DNA of 12,989 bases, taken from the NCBI GenBank assembly GCA_002401045.1, contig NVSA01000025.1, positions 4,394-17,382 of the forward strand, in the 5' to 3' direction. Shown here piece by piece: positions 6,842-12,989 of the stretch. Position 1 is the stretch's first letter. The number at the start of each line of letters is the position of its first letter. The DNA is from Paracoccaceae bacterium. GTDB lineage: Bacteria > Pseudomonadota > Alphaproteobacteria > Rhodobacterales > Rhodobacteraceae. The translations under genes and the position numbers were made by a program. The notes under the pieces are model-generated. The model saw only the letters and a list, made by a program, of their open reading frames with translations. It had not been told where the DNA came from and did not search any database.

Positions 6842-8269
6842 TTGACCCAATCCGCCAAGCCTTTCGCCCCATTTGAGACGAATTTCGACGAAAATACCGC
6901 CCTGAGCATATTGCGCGAAGCAGTCGCAGGCGCGGATGATGGCGAGTTGTTTTTAGAACGCCGCCGCTCTGAAGCCTTGGTTTTTGATGACGGCAAACTG
7001 AAAACAGCGTCCTATGATGCCTCCGAAGGCTTTGGTCTGCGGGCTGTAAAAGGGGAAACCGCAGGCTATGCCCATGCCACCACATTGAATGAACATGCCC
7101 TACAACGCGCCTGTGAAACGGCACGCCTTGCGGTAGGATCAGGCGGCGGCACATGGGCTGAGCCGCCAACCCCGACCAATCAACGGCTTTATACCGACGC
7201 CGACCCCATGGCGGACGCCGAGTTTTCAGTCAAAATTGACACATTAAAAGAAATCGATGATTTCGCGCGCTCTTTGGATAAACGCATCGTGCAAGTCTCG
7301 GCCTCATTGACCGCATCGCTACAAGAGGTCGAAATCCTACGCCCCGAAGGCAGTCGCGTGCGCGATGTACGCCCGCTGACACGGTTTAACGTCAGCATTA
7401 TCGTCGATAAAGACGGTCGTCGCGAAACAGGGTCCGCAGGCGGAGGCGGGCGTCACGGGTTATCAATGTTGATGAAACCCGAGCATTGGAAACCCGTCGT
7501 CCAAGAAGCCCTGCGCGTGGCCGTAGTAAACCTAAGCGCCGAGCCCGCCCCTGCGGGTAGTTTTGACGTGGTCTTGGGCAACGGTTGGCCCGGTATTTTG
7601 TTACACGAAGCTGTCGGTCACGGCTTAGAGGGTGATTTTAACCGCAAGAAAACATCCGCTTTTGCAGGCATGATGGGCAAACGGATTGCCGCCAAAGGGG
7701 TCACTGTGCTCGATGACGGCACCATCCCTGATCGTCGCGGCAGTATCAGTTTTGACGATGAAGGCACCCAATCGGGTAAGAACACCTTAATCGAAGACGG
7801 CATTTTGGTCGGCTATATGCAAGATCGCCAAAATGCCCGCCTGATGGGGGTTGAACCCACAGGAAACGGACGGCGCGAAAGTTATGCCCACACGCCAATG
7901 CCGCGCATGACCAATACCTATATGCTGGGGGGGACAGAGAACCCCGCCGATATTGTGGCCTCAATCAAAGACGGCATTTACGCCGTGGGGTTTGGCGGTG
8001 GTCAGGTCGATATCACCAACGGCAAATTCGTGTTTTCCTGCACCGAGGCCTACCGTGTCATAAACGGCAAAGTCGGTGCCCCTGTCAAAGGCGCGACCCT
8101 AATCGGCGATGGGGCAAACGCCCTGAAAAACATCCGCGCCATTGGCAACGATATGGCCCTAGACCCTGGCATGGGCAATTGCGGCAAGGCAGGACAATGG
8201 GTGCCCGTCGGGGTTGGACAACCCACCATGCTGATCGGTGGATTGACCGTGGGTGGCAGTAAGATTTAA
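6842..8269 (+). CDS. tldD: TldD-type metalloprotease (TldD/PmbA family)
   Basis: This 475-residue protein is full length for TldD, the zinc-bearing half of the TldD-TldE protease, which degrades unfolded peptides and processes some ribosomal natural products in other bacteria. The zinc motif HEAVGH is at 255-260 (His255, Glu256, His260), and the third ligand is probably Cys447 in the C-terminal GNCGKAGQW block. GLRAVKGETAGYA (65-77) and FDDEGTQSG (304-312) are further family markers. The start is TTG at 6842: AAGGAAG (6828-6834) sits 7 nt upstream and the reading frame gives MTQSAKPF, with no ATG nearby. It is divergent from ctaC across a 176-nt region. Its partner TldE/PmbA is not in the window. 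The frame stays open for one short stretch past the stop, where a transposase remnant lies. Confidence 0.96.
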   Translation: MTQSAKPFAPFETNFDENTALSILREAVAGADDGELFLERRRSEALVFDDGKLKTASYDASEGFGLRAVKGETAGYAHATTLNEHALQRACETARLAVGSGGGTWAEPPTPTNQRLYTDADPMADAEFSVKIDTLKEIDDFARSLDKRIVQVSASLTASLQEVEILRPEGSRVRDVRPLTRFNVSIIVDKDGRRETGSAGGGGRHGLSMLMKPEHWKPVVQEALRVAVVNLSAEPAPAGSFDVVLGNGWPGILLHEAVGHGLEGDFNRKKTSAFAGMMGKRIAAKGVTVLDDGTIPDRRGSISFDDEGTQSGKNTLIEDGILVGYMQDRQNARLMGVEPTGNGRRESYAHTPMPRMTNTYMLGGTENPADIVASIKDGIYAVGFGGGQVDITNGKFVFSCTEAYRVINGKVGAPVKGATLIGDGANALKNIRAIGNDMALDPGMGNCGKAGQWVPVGVGQPTMLIGGLTVGGSKI

Positions 8270-8275
8270 GCAATA

Positions 8276-8374
8276 TTGTACTTTTCAATTCTATCGCGCA
8301 CAAAGTTTCATGATGAGGAAGCCGCATATGATTATGTAGAGGTTCGCGTCTGCCATGAGCCAATGGAGGACTAA
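8276..8374 (+). pseudogene. Remnant resembling the N-terminus of an IS1595-family transposase
   Basis: After the tldD stop, the same frame reads LYFSILSRTKFHDEEAAYDYVEVRVCHEPMED before a TAA at 8372-8374 (written here in two parts: LYFSILSRTKFHDEEA then AYDYVEVRVCHEPMED). The core FHDEEAAYDYVEVRV closely resembles the start of IS1595-family transposases, where F-H-(D/N)-E-x-A-A-(Y/F)-x-(F/Y)-(V/L)-E leads into W-P-N/K-G and a CPHCG zinc ribbon. Here similarity ends just after VRV, before the zinc ribbon, and no ATG opens the frame. The CCA-ATGGA at 8360-8367 could be the scrambled Pro-Asn-Gly codons. This looks like a small leftover of an insertion sequence. Recognition is from memory of the family, not from a search. 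Confidence 0.55.
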
Positions 8375-9175
8375 TTGTCATTACCTAAATTTGACCGCCC
8401 AAAGAAAACGACTGCTTGGGCACGAGAAGCAATCAACGAGCTTGATGCCAACTTACGGGAATTCTTTTCTCCCAAGCCCCGTGGCCCCATCCTTCATGGT
8501 AGCATGGTTCATGGGCAGGTCATGGAGATTGATTCAGAGACTGGTCACGAAATTCATAAGTTCAAGCTATTAAAAACTCTTCCTAGCTCCTTGGATCGCC
8601 GCGCAACTGAAGCTCTGAACAATCTGCGAAACGCCTTCGACCAAGCTGTTTACGCCGCCTGCGCTTCCATTGGCGAACCTCCCAAGAAAGGAAACCGTCA
8701 TTTCCCTTGGCGACAAGACCCCACCGACCTCGGTAGAACCCTTGAAAAAGGTTCTATTCCCACCAAACTTTGGGATGTTATCAAGAGAGAAGAACCGTAC
8801 CCTACTGGAAATGGGTACGCTGGTGGTGACGACATCATTCGAAAGATCGCCACGTTGGCAAACAAGAAACACACAGTTGGCCTCACTATTACCCCTAGAA
8901 TCACCAGCTATACACATCCCTCGATTGCTGGTTCGGGTAACCATGTTATGATCCCTATGCCCCAATGGGATAAAGTTAAGAACGAGATGATTATGGCAAT
9001 CGTCAGTCCAGGGATGGATGTAAAGCACGATTACAAGGTTGAATTTCAAGTAGCACTGGATGTTCCCGCACCGCTCGGGGATATACCCGCCATTTCACTC
9101 TTAAACGCTTTTGCAAACCGAGCCGCACGTTTTACAGAAAAAATTGAGGCCGAGTGCAAGATAATCATGCAGTAA
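8375..9175 (+). CDS. Hypothetical protein with an LRNAFDQAVYAA motif, probably horizontally acquired
   Basis: A 266-residue soluble protein with no signal peptide or membrane segment. The start is TTG at 8375, supported by GGAGGA at 8365-8370 with 4-nt spacing. The segment ATEALNNLRNAFDQAVYAACASIG (about 77-100, an amphipathic helix) resembles the NLRSALDHLVYAL motif of a large, sporadically distributed family of uncharacterised bacterial proteins. N-terminal residues 1-50 are a helical start (WAREAINELDANLREFF), and 50-70 a beta hairpin (HGQVMEIDSETGHEIHKFKLL). After residue 150 there are segments such as HTVGLTITPRITSY and KVEFQVALDVP, suggesting a beta-rich half. It directly follows the transposase remnant and its codon use appears less GC-rich than tldD or dprA, consistent with acquisition. 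No function can be assigned. Confidence 0.75.
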   Translation: MSLPKFDRPKKTTAWAREAINELDANLREFFSPKPRGPILHGSMVHGQVMEIDSETGHEIHKFKLLKTLPSSLDRRATEALNNLRNAFDQAVYAACASIGEPPKKGNRHFPWRQDPTDLGRTLEKGSIPTKLWDVIKREEPYPTGNGYAGGDDIIRKIATLANKKHTVGLTITPRITSYTHPSIAGSGNHVMIPMPQWDKVKNEMIMAIVSPGMDVKHDYKVEFQVALDVPAPLGDIPAISLLNAFANRAARFTEKIEAECKIIMQ

Positions 9176-9286
9176 CATTGCCCCCCTCACACCTCAGCAT
9201 GTCAAATGTAATTATAAAAAATAATGTTTAATTATAGCCACTTGTGCCAAAACCAAACGAGAACACTAGCTTATTGACTTTAGAGT

Positions 9287-9309
9287 GTTCGCAGAAAATT
9301 ACTGCGAAC
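9287..9309. promoter_or_regulatory. Perfect inverted repeat GTTCGCAG-N7-CTGCGAAC upstream of the Tat gene pair
   Basis: Arms at 9287-9294 and 9302-9309 are perfect 8-bp complements around AAAATTA. Pairing extends to AGT (9284-9286) with ACT (9311-9313) if a single C (9310) bulges. A third CGCA occurs at 9314-9317. The centre lies about 40 bp upstream of the -10 box at 9337, a position typical of activator sites, though repression is equally possible. No T-run follows, so it is not a terminator. Confidence 0.5.
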
Positions 9310-9336
9310 CACTCGCAACTTCTAAATTCATACCTA

Positions 9337-9342
9337 TATAAT
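9337..9342 (+). promoter_or_regulatory. -10 box TATAAT, possibly of a leaderless transcript
   Basis: A perfect TATAAT ends 4 nt before the ATG at 9347, so transcription would be expected to start at or within a few bases of that ATG. The ATG has no upstream Shine-Dalgarno sequence, in agreement with leaderless translation. The -35 region at 9313-9320 (TCGCAACT) is a poor match, which would suit activator dependence on the adjacent inverted repeat. Confidence 0.45.
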
Positions 9343-9346
9343 AACT

Positions 9347-9802
9347 ATGAAAAGACGCCAGTTTATACAAAGTATCGCCGCAGTTGCCGCAACGCCGCTT
9401 CTGCCCACCAAAGTTTTTGCCGCAGGGAATTCCCTTGCGCCCGGCCTATATGCTCAAGCCATAAGCTACGCAAAAAAATGGGATTCCAGCGTGCCGTCGA
9501 TGTATCGATACGCGCTTAACTTGGATACTGCCCAAGCAAACAACCTGTTTAAGAAGCTGATCGCAGATCGCATTTTGAACGCCCCTACAGCGGGCGGTGT
9601 CGGGCGGGCTGTGATCTCGCCTTTGCAAACTTCGGGTATCTCAAAGCGGTTGACTAAAATGCGCGGTAAAACAGACAAAGGCATGGTTTCCAAAAAGCTG
9701 GAAGATATCAAATCCTATTTGACCCAAGACGACACCGAAACAGACGCTATTCGAGATGAAGCCCCTGTAACGGCCCCATCGCCAGAACAAGGACCCAAAT
9801 GA
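9347..9802 (+). CDS. Small exported protein with twin-arginine signal and winged-helix-like domain (first of a tandem pair)
   Basis: A 151-residue protein of unknown function. It opens MKRRQFIQSIAAVAATPLLP and reaches a likely cleavage point after VFA (residue 25 or 26), a twin-arginine (Tat) type signal with Arg3-Arg4 followed by Gln-Phe. The mature part has a compact helical segment (34-91) with pattern ALNLDTAQANNLFKKLIADRIL, resembling the helix-turn-helix and wing of small DNA-binding folds, though export makes DNA binding unlikely. After it come a basic stretch (RLTKMRGKTDKG) and an acidic, Pro-rich tail. There is no cysteine and no metal motif. The start has no ribosome-binding site and probably lies at the transcript end. 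The stop overlaps the next gene's ATG by 4 nt. The alignment with that gene suggests a diverged duplicate. Confidence 0.75.
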   Translation: MKRRQFIQSIAAVAATPLLPTKVFAAGNSLAPGLYAQAISYAKKWDSSVPSMYRYALNLDTAQANNLFKKLIADRILNAPTAGGVGRAVISPLQTSGISKRLTKMRGKTDKGMVSKKLEDIKSYLTQDDTETDAIRDEAPVTAPSPEQGPK

Positions 9803-10332
9803 ACCGCCGCGCATTCACCGCAGGCTTAACGAGCGTACTGGCCTTGCCCGCACTTCCAATAAAAGCTGTCGCCAGCTTATTGCCGCCCGCCGCAACCGCC
9901 ATTCCCAACCCCGCACGGTTTTGGGCGATTTATTTGTCGCATTTGCACGGCAGTTGCACACCTGCGGCATTGGCCAAAGCAACCGAGATAAAAACCAGCA
10001 TGGCGCGGGGCTATCTTGGACATATGCTGGCCGATGGGACTCTGACGCCTGTTAATTTGGTGCAACACGCCATGGCACGACACAGCGCTCAAAGCCCTAC
10101 GCGCCCTAGCCGCCTAAAACAATTCATAGACAAAAAGACCCGAAGCCTTAAATCTGCGCCCCCAGACGGGGATTCATCATCTGTTAACCAAGACCTGCAA
10201 AACTGGGCAGATGACACAAGCTGCCCTGCCCCTGAATGCCCCGCCCAAGACCCAAACCGAAATGATCGACTGGATCCGTCTGATACGATCAAGGCGTGTG
10301 GGACCTGCAACCTTCCACCGTCTGCTGGCTGA
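9799..10332 (+). CDS. Small exported protein with twin-arginine signal (second of a tandem pair), overlapping dprA
   Basis: A 177-residue protein opening MNRRAFTAGLTSVLALPALP with likely cleavage after AVA (residue 25); the signal shares RR-x-F, P-x-LP-x-K and A25 with its upstream neighbour. The mature segment 41-93 (ending in LADGTLTPVNLVQHAM) aligns without gaps over 36 residues to the first protein, with 8 identities and the same hydrophobic spacing. Translation is coupled by ATGA, with AAGGA 5 nt before the ATG. The frame runs 122 nt into dprA; its last 40 residues contain five cysteines (CPAPEC, CGTC) in a stretch whose composition is dictated by dprA. An earlier natural stop may have been lost, or a sequencing frameshift may be present near 10150-10210. 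Function unknown. Confidence 0.7.
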   Translation: MNRRAFTAGLTSVLALPALPIKAVASLLPPAATAIPNPARFWAIYLSHLHGSCTPAALAKATEIKTSMARGYLGHMLADGTLTPVNLVQHAMARHSAQSPTRPSRLKQFIDKKTRSLKSAPPDGDSSSVNQDLQNWADDTSCPAPECPAQDPNRNDRLDPSDTIKACGTCNLPPSAG

Positions 10333-11350
10333 ACACGGCACCGCGACCGCCGCGCTCGCCGCCCTGCCCGAGGTTGCCGCCAAGGCAGGTGTGCCAAAAT
10401 ATAAAATCTGCCCGATAAATATAGCCGAGGCTGAATTATCACAAGCCCAACGTCTAGGCCTGCACCCGATTTGGCACGGTACCCCAGCCTATCCGCCGCT
10501 CTTAATGGAAACCCCCGATGCCCCTGCGTTTTTATGGGCCAAAGGCAAAACATCTGTTTTGCGCAAACCCAGTATCGCCATCATTGGGGCGCGCAATGCA
10601 TCCAGCTTAGGCACTCGCATGACTTACTTATTGGCCGAACAATTATCTGAGGCAGGCTATACCGTCGTGTCAGGTCTGGCACGCGGCATTGATGCCTCGG
10701 CCCATAAAGCCAGCCTGAAAAAAGGCACCATTGCCGTTATGGCGGGTGGCGTTGATGTGGTTTATCCCAAAGAAAACGCCCAGCTGTATCAAGACATCCC
10801 CGAAAACGGTGTCATTATCAGCGAACAACCCGCAGGGCTTGCGCCCCAAGCCCGTAACTTTCCAATCCGTAACCGCATTGTGGCAGGCATGACCCAAGCC
10901 ACCATCGTGATGGAGGCCGCCGCACGATCAGGCAGTCTGATCACTGCACGCCAAGCGCTTGATATTGGGCGCGATGTCATGGCCGTACCGGGTCACCCCT
11001 TTGATGGCCGCGCCGCAGGGTGCAATTTTTTGCTACGTGACGGCGCAACATTAGTACGATCCGCCAAAGACGTGATCGAAGCCCTGTCCCCGATCCCTGA
11101 AACCAGCCTTAGAGCCACCCCCGCAGTATCGCCCGCCATCACCGTCGACACTACCGCGCTGAAACCAAAATCAAACCGCTTGGTATCCGATGCAATCTTG
11201 GAATTACTCGGCGCGTCCGCCGTACCCGAAGATGTGGTGATCCGCGACAGCGGCCTGCCTGCATGTACGGTGTCGCGCTCTTTGGTTGACCTCGAACTAC
11301 AGGGCCGCATTGAGCGCCAACCAGGGGGATTACTTTCAAAAGCCAACTAA
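10211..11350 (+). CDS. dprA: DNA-processing protein DprA
   Basis: This 379-residue protein binds incoming single-stranded DNA and loads RecA during natural transformation. Its domains are an N-terminal SAM-like helical domain (about 18-65, WIRLIRSRRVGPATFHRLL), a Rossmann-type DprA core (about 90-290) and a C-terminal winged helix (about 322-375, DAILELLGASAVPEDVVIRDSG). Core motifs are SIAIIGARNAS (121-131), SGLARGID (154-161), FPIRNRIVAG (217-226) and RSGSLITARQAL (239-250). Start choice is uncertain: ATG 10211 gives MTQAALPLNAPP, which fits related proteins; ATG 10262 would still include the first conserved helix. Neither has a clear ribosome-binding site, and both lie inside the preceding gene, so translation may depend on it. 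Adjacency to topA is common in Rhodobacteraceae. Confidence 0.96.
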   Translation: MTQAALPLNAPPKTQTEMIDWIRLIRSRRVGPATFHRLLAEHGTATAALAALPEVAAKAGVPKYKICPINIAEAELSQAQRLGLHPIWHGTPAYPPLLMETPDAPAFLWAKGKTSVLRKPSIAIIGARNASSLGTRMTYLLAEQLSEAGYTVVSGLARGIDASAHKASLKKGTIAVMAGGVDVVYPKENAQLYQDIPENGVIISEQPAGLAPQARNFPIRNRIVAGMTQATIVMEAAARSGSLITARQALDIGRDVMAVPGHPFDGRAAGCNFLLRDGATLVRSAKDVIEALSPIPETSLRATPAVSPAITVDTTALKPKSNRLVSDAILELLGASAVPEDVVIRDSGLPACTVSRSLVDLELQGRIERQPGGLLSKAN

Positions 11351-11395
11351 ATCGTCGCAATCCGCCTGAATTTTAGACGATTGAAAAACAGCCCA

Positions 11396-11425
11396 TTGAC
11401 AATCCCCCCAATGCCGCCACATCTA
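11396..11425 (+). promoter_or_regulatory. Candidate topA promoter
   Basis: A perfect -35 hexamer TTGACA (11396-11401) lies in the 114-nt gap between dprA and topA. The -10 at 18-nt spacing (CATCTA, 11420-11425) is weak; alphaproteobacterial -10 boxes are often poor. An imperfect stem AATCGTC/GACGATT (11350-11356 and 11376-11382) lies upstream without a T-run. The topA ribosome-binding site AAGGA is at 11454-11458. Confidence 0.35.
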
Positions 11426-11464
11426 TTGCGCCCACGGAACACCCGTTATTCGCAAGGAAATTGA

Positions 11465-12989
11465 ATGCCTGTAGTCGTTGTAGAATCCCCCGCCAAAGCC
11501 AAAACCATCAATAAATACCTAGGCGATGATTACACCGTTTTAGCCTCTTACGGTCACGTCCGCGATTTGCCGTCAAAAAATGGTTCCGTTGACACAGACA
11601 ACGAATTTGAAATGATATGGGAAGTTGGCAGCGACAGCAAAAAGCATCTCAAGGCCATTGCCGACGCGCTAAAGGAAGACAACAATCTGATCCTCGCGAC
11701 CGACCCTGACCGCGAAGGTGAAGCCATTTCATGGCACCTAGAAGAAGTCCTTCGACAACGTAAAATCATTAAGAAATCAACGCCCGTCAGCCGTGTGGTG
11801 TTCAACGCGATTACCAAATCGGCCGTGACCGAAGCGATGAAAAATCCGCGCAAAGTCGACCAAGATTTGGTGGATGCCTATCTGGCACGCCGCGCGTTAG
11901 ACTATTTGGTGGGCTTTAATCTTTCACCTGTTTTATGGCGCAAATTGCCTGGTGCTAAATCCGCAGGCCGTGTGCAATCCGTCACTTTGCGCCTGATCGT
12001 TGAGCGCGAGATGGAAATTGAAGCGTTTAAGAACCGCGAATACTGGTCGGTCAAAGTAAACCTGCAAACCCCGCGAGGTCAAAACTTTGATGCAAACCTG
12101 CGTAGTTTGGCAGGCAAGAAGCTTGAAAAATTCGATATTGAGAATGAAACAGCGGCAGAATTGGCCGTTCAAGCGATCACATCGCGCGATCTAAGTGTTG
12201 CCAATGTTGAGGCAAAACCTGCCATCCGCAACCCTAGCGCACCGTTCATGACATCGACCTTACAGCAAGAGGCCAGCCGCAAATTCGGCTTTGGCGCACG
12301 TCAAACAATGTCGACTGCCCAGCGTTTATATGAAGCAGGCTACATCACTTACATGCGGACAGACGGCATTGATATGGCCCCCGAAGCGATACAAGCCGCC
12401 CGCGCCGCAATCACCGATTTTTACGGCGCTGATTTCATCCCCAAAGAACCGCGTATGTATAAAAATAAGGCGAAAAACGCCCAAGAGGCGCACGAATGTA
12501 TTCGCCCTACGGACATGACCGCCAAGCCTGACAGCCTGTCGCGCCTAGAGGCAGATCAGCGCAGACTTTACGATCTGATTTGGAAACGTACCATTGCCAG
12601 CCAAATGTCTAGCGCAAAACTGGAACGCACGACCGTTGATATTACCTCACAAGATGGTCAAATCGGCCTGCGTGCCACAGGTCAGGTTGTGGTGTTTGAA
12701 GGCTTTTTGAAAGTCTACGAAGAAGGCCGCGATGACAAAGTTGTTGACGACAATGACAAGCGGTTGCCGCAATTAACCGCAGGCGACAAAACCGACAAGA
12801 ATCTTGTCAGCCCAGAGCAGCATTTTACCCAACCACCACCGCGTTATACCGAGGCATCCTTGGTCAAACGCATGGAAGAATTAGGCATTGGGCGCCCGTC
12901 AACCTATGCCTCTATCGTGACAACGATCCAAACCCGCGAATATGTGCGCACTGAAAACAAACGCCTGATCCCAGAGGACAAAGGCCGTT
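11465..12989 (+). CDS. topA: DNA topoisomerase I (type IA), C-terminus beyond the window edge
   Basis: The first 508 residues are visible; the full enzyme is usually 850-900 residues in this group. It relaxes negative supercoils by cutting one strand through a tyrosyl-phosphate link. The Toprim domain occupies about 1-145: Glu7 in VVVESPAKA and the metal-binding acidic cluster ATDPDREGE (Asp80, Asp82, Glu84). The catalytic tyrosine is Tyr296 in GYITYMRTDG (codon 12350-12352). KSAGRVQSVTLRLIVE (165-180) and GIGRPSTYASIV (about 478-489) are also highly conserved. The ATG at 11465 is chosen because MPVVVVESPAK is the standard N-terminus and an AAGGAAA ribosome-binding site lies about 6 nt upstream. 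Transcription is likely independent of dprA. No frameshift is visible in the part seen. Confidence 0.98.
   Translation, partial: MPVVVVESPAKAKTINKYLGDDYTVLASYGHVRDLPSKNGSVDTDNEFEMIWEVGSDSKKHLKAIADALKEDNNLILATDPDREGEAISWHLEEVLRQRKIIKKSTPVSRVVFNAITKSAVTEAMKNPRKVDQDLVDAYLARRALDYLVGFNLSPVLWRKLPGAKSAGRVQSVTLRLIVEREMEIEAFKNREYWSVKVNLQTPRGQNFDANLRSLAGKKLEKFDIENETAAELAVQAITSRDLSVANVEAKPAIRNPSAPFMTSTLQQEASRKFGFGARQTMSTAQRLYEAGYITYMRTDGIDMAPEAIQAARAAITDFYGADFIPKEPRMYKNKAKNAQEAHECIRPTDMTAKPDSLSRLEADQRRLYDLIWKRTIASQMSSAKLERTTVDITSQDGQIGLRATGQVVVFEGFLKVYEEGRDDKVVDDNDKRLPQLTAGDKTDKNLVSPEQHFTQPPPRYTEASLVKRMEELGIGRPSTYASIVTTIQTREYVRTENKRLIPEDKGR

Larger units (their letters stand above)
9176..9346. other. 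AT-rich intergenic region with repeats upstream of the Tat gene pair
   Basis: These 171 nt are clearly richer in A and T than the flanks. They contain a direct repeat TAATTATA (9209-9216 and 9229-9236, 20 bp start to start), a perfect 8-bp inverted repeat (annotated separately) and a TATAAT box just before the next gene. A GTG-initiated frame from 9244 crosses into the next gene but looks non-coding. Confidence 0.6.

Noticed and set aside
6708..7169. Minus-strand frame of 153 codons opposite the tldD start and promoter region
   Set aside because: It lies antisense to the well-supported N-terminus of TldD, has low-complexity His/Arg-rich composition, and no family motif or ribosome-binding site.
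8355..8573. Plus-strand ATG frame of 72 codons overlapping the start of the orphan gene
   Set aside because: It is out of frame with the 266-residue ORF, which has a better ribosome-binding site, and its translation lacks any recognisable pattern.
8734..8756. Hairpin TAGAACC-N9-GGTTCTA inside the orphan gene
   Set aside because: It is within coding sequence, far from either gene end and not followed by a T-run; a 7-bp stem of this kind can arise by chance.
9209..9236. The TAATTATA pair as an 8-bp target-site duplication of an IS1595-type element
   Set aside because: The copies are only 12 bp apart and do not flank the transposase remnant or the orphan gene.
9244..9519. GTG-initiated frame of 91 codons overlapping the first Tat gene
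   Set aside because: Composition is irregular, no ribosome-binding site is seen, and more than half of it is a shadow of the gene starting at 9347, which has a clear signal peptide.
10089..10553. Minus-strand frame of 154 codons across the Tat gene and dprA junction
   Set aside because: It is antisense to conserved DprA sequence and its Arg/Gly/Leu-rich translation is typical of shadow frames.
1..12989. CRISPR array, tRNA, rRNA or riboswitch
   Set aside because: No regularly spaced repeats, cloverleaf sequences or known aptamer cores could be recognised; the intergenic regions are all shorter than about 180 nt.

Overview
The window looks like chromosomal DNA of an alphaproteobacterium, most likely a marine Rhodobacteraceae (Roseobacter-group) strain of moderate GC content. 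The main evidence is the minus-strand order ctaC, ctaB, small membrane ORF, ctaG, ctaE, surf1, thrC, M16 peptidase, with divergent tldD, and the dprA-topA pair on the other side. This resembles Paracoccus/Rhodobacter-type cox operons. The genus assignment is inference; I could not search a database.

Layout: positions 1-6665 (minus strand) hold a tightly packed aa3-type cytochrome c oxidase operon. It encodes subunit II (ctaC), haem O synthase (ctaB), a 59-residue single-pass membrane protein, the CuB chaperone CtaG, subunit III (ctaE) and the assembly factor SURF1. Threonine synthase (thrC) and the N-terminal 313 residues of an M16 zinc peptidase follow. A strong hairpin separates ctaE from surf1. 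Subunit I (ctaD) is not in the window. Positions 6666-6841 are the divergent control region and contain a perfect 8-7-8 inverted repeat. Positions 6842-8269 (plus strand) are tldD, encoding a TldD-type metalloprotease.

Positions 8270-9346 look like an insertion-prone accessory segment. It holds a remnant resembling the N-terminus of an IS1595-family transposase, then a 266-residue protein of unknown function, then an AT-rich intergenic region with a second perfect 8-7-8 inverted repeat and a TATAAT box placed so that the next gene may be leaderless.

Positions 9347-10332 hold two overlapping small genes whose products both begin with a twin-arginine signal. They share a short alpha-helical, winged-helix-like domain and look like diverged tandem paralogues. 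The second runs 122 nt out of frame into dprA (10211-11350, DNA uptake/recombination mediator). topA (DNA topoisomerase I) starts at 11465 and runs off the right edge with its catalytic tyrosine in view.

Most of the window is ordinary housekeeping sequence. The least understood parts are the tandem exported pair with its own palindromic control region, and the transposase remnant plus orphan gene downstream of tldD. I see no tRNA, rRNA or CRISPR array, and no gene-free stretch longer than about 180 bases.
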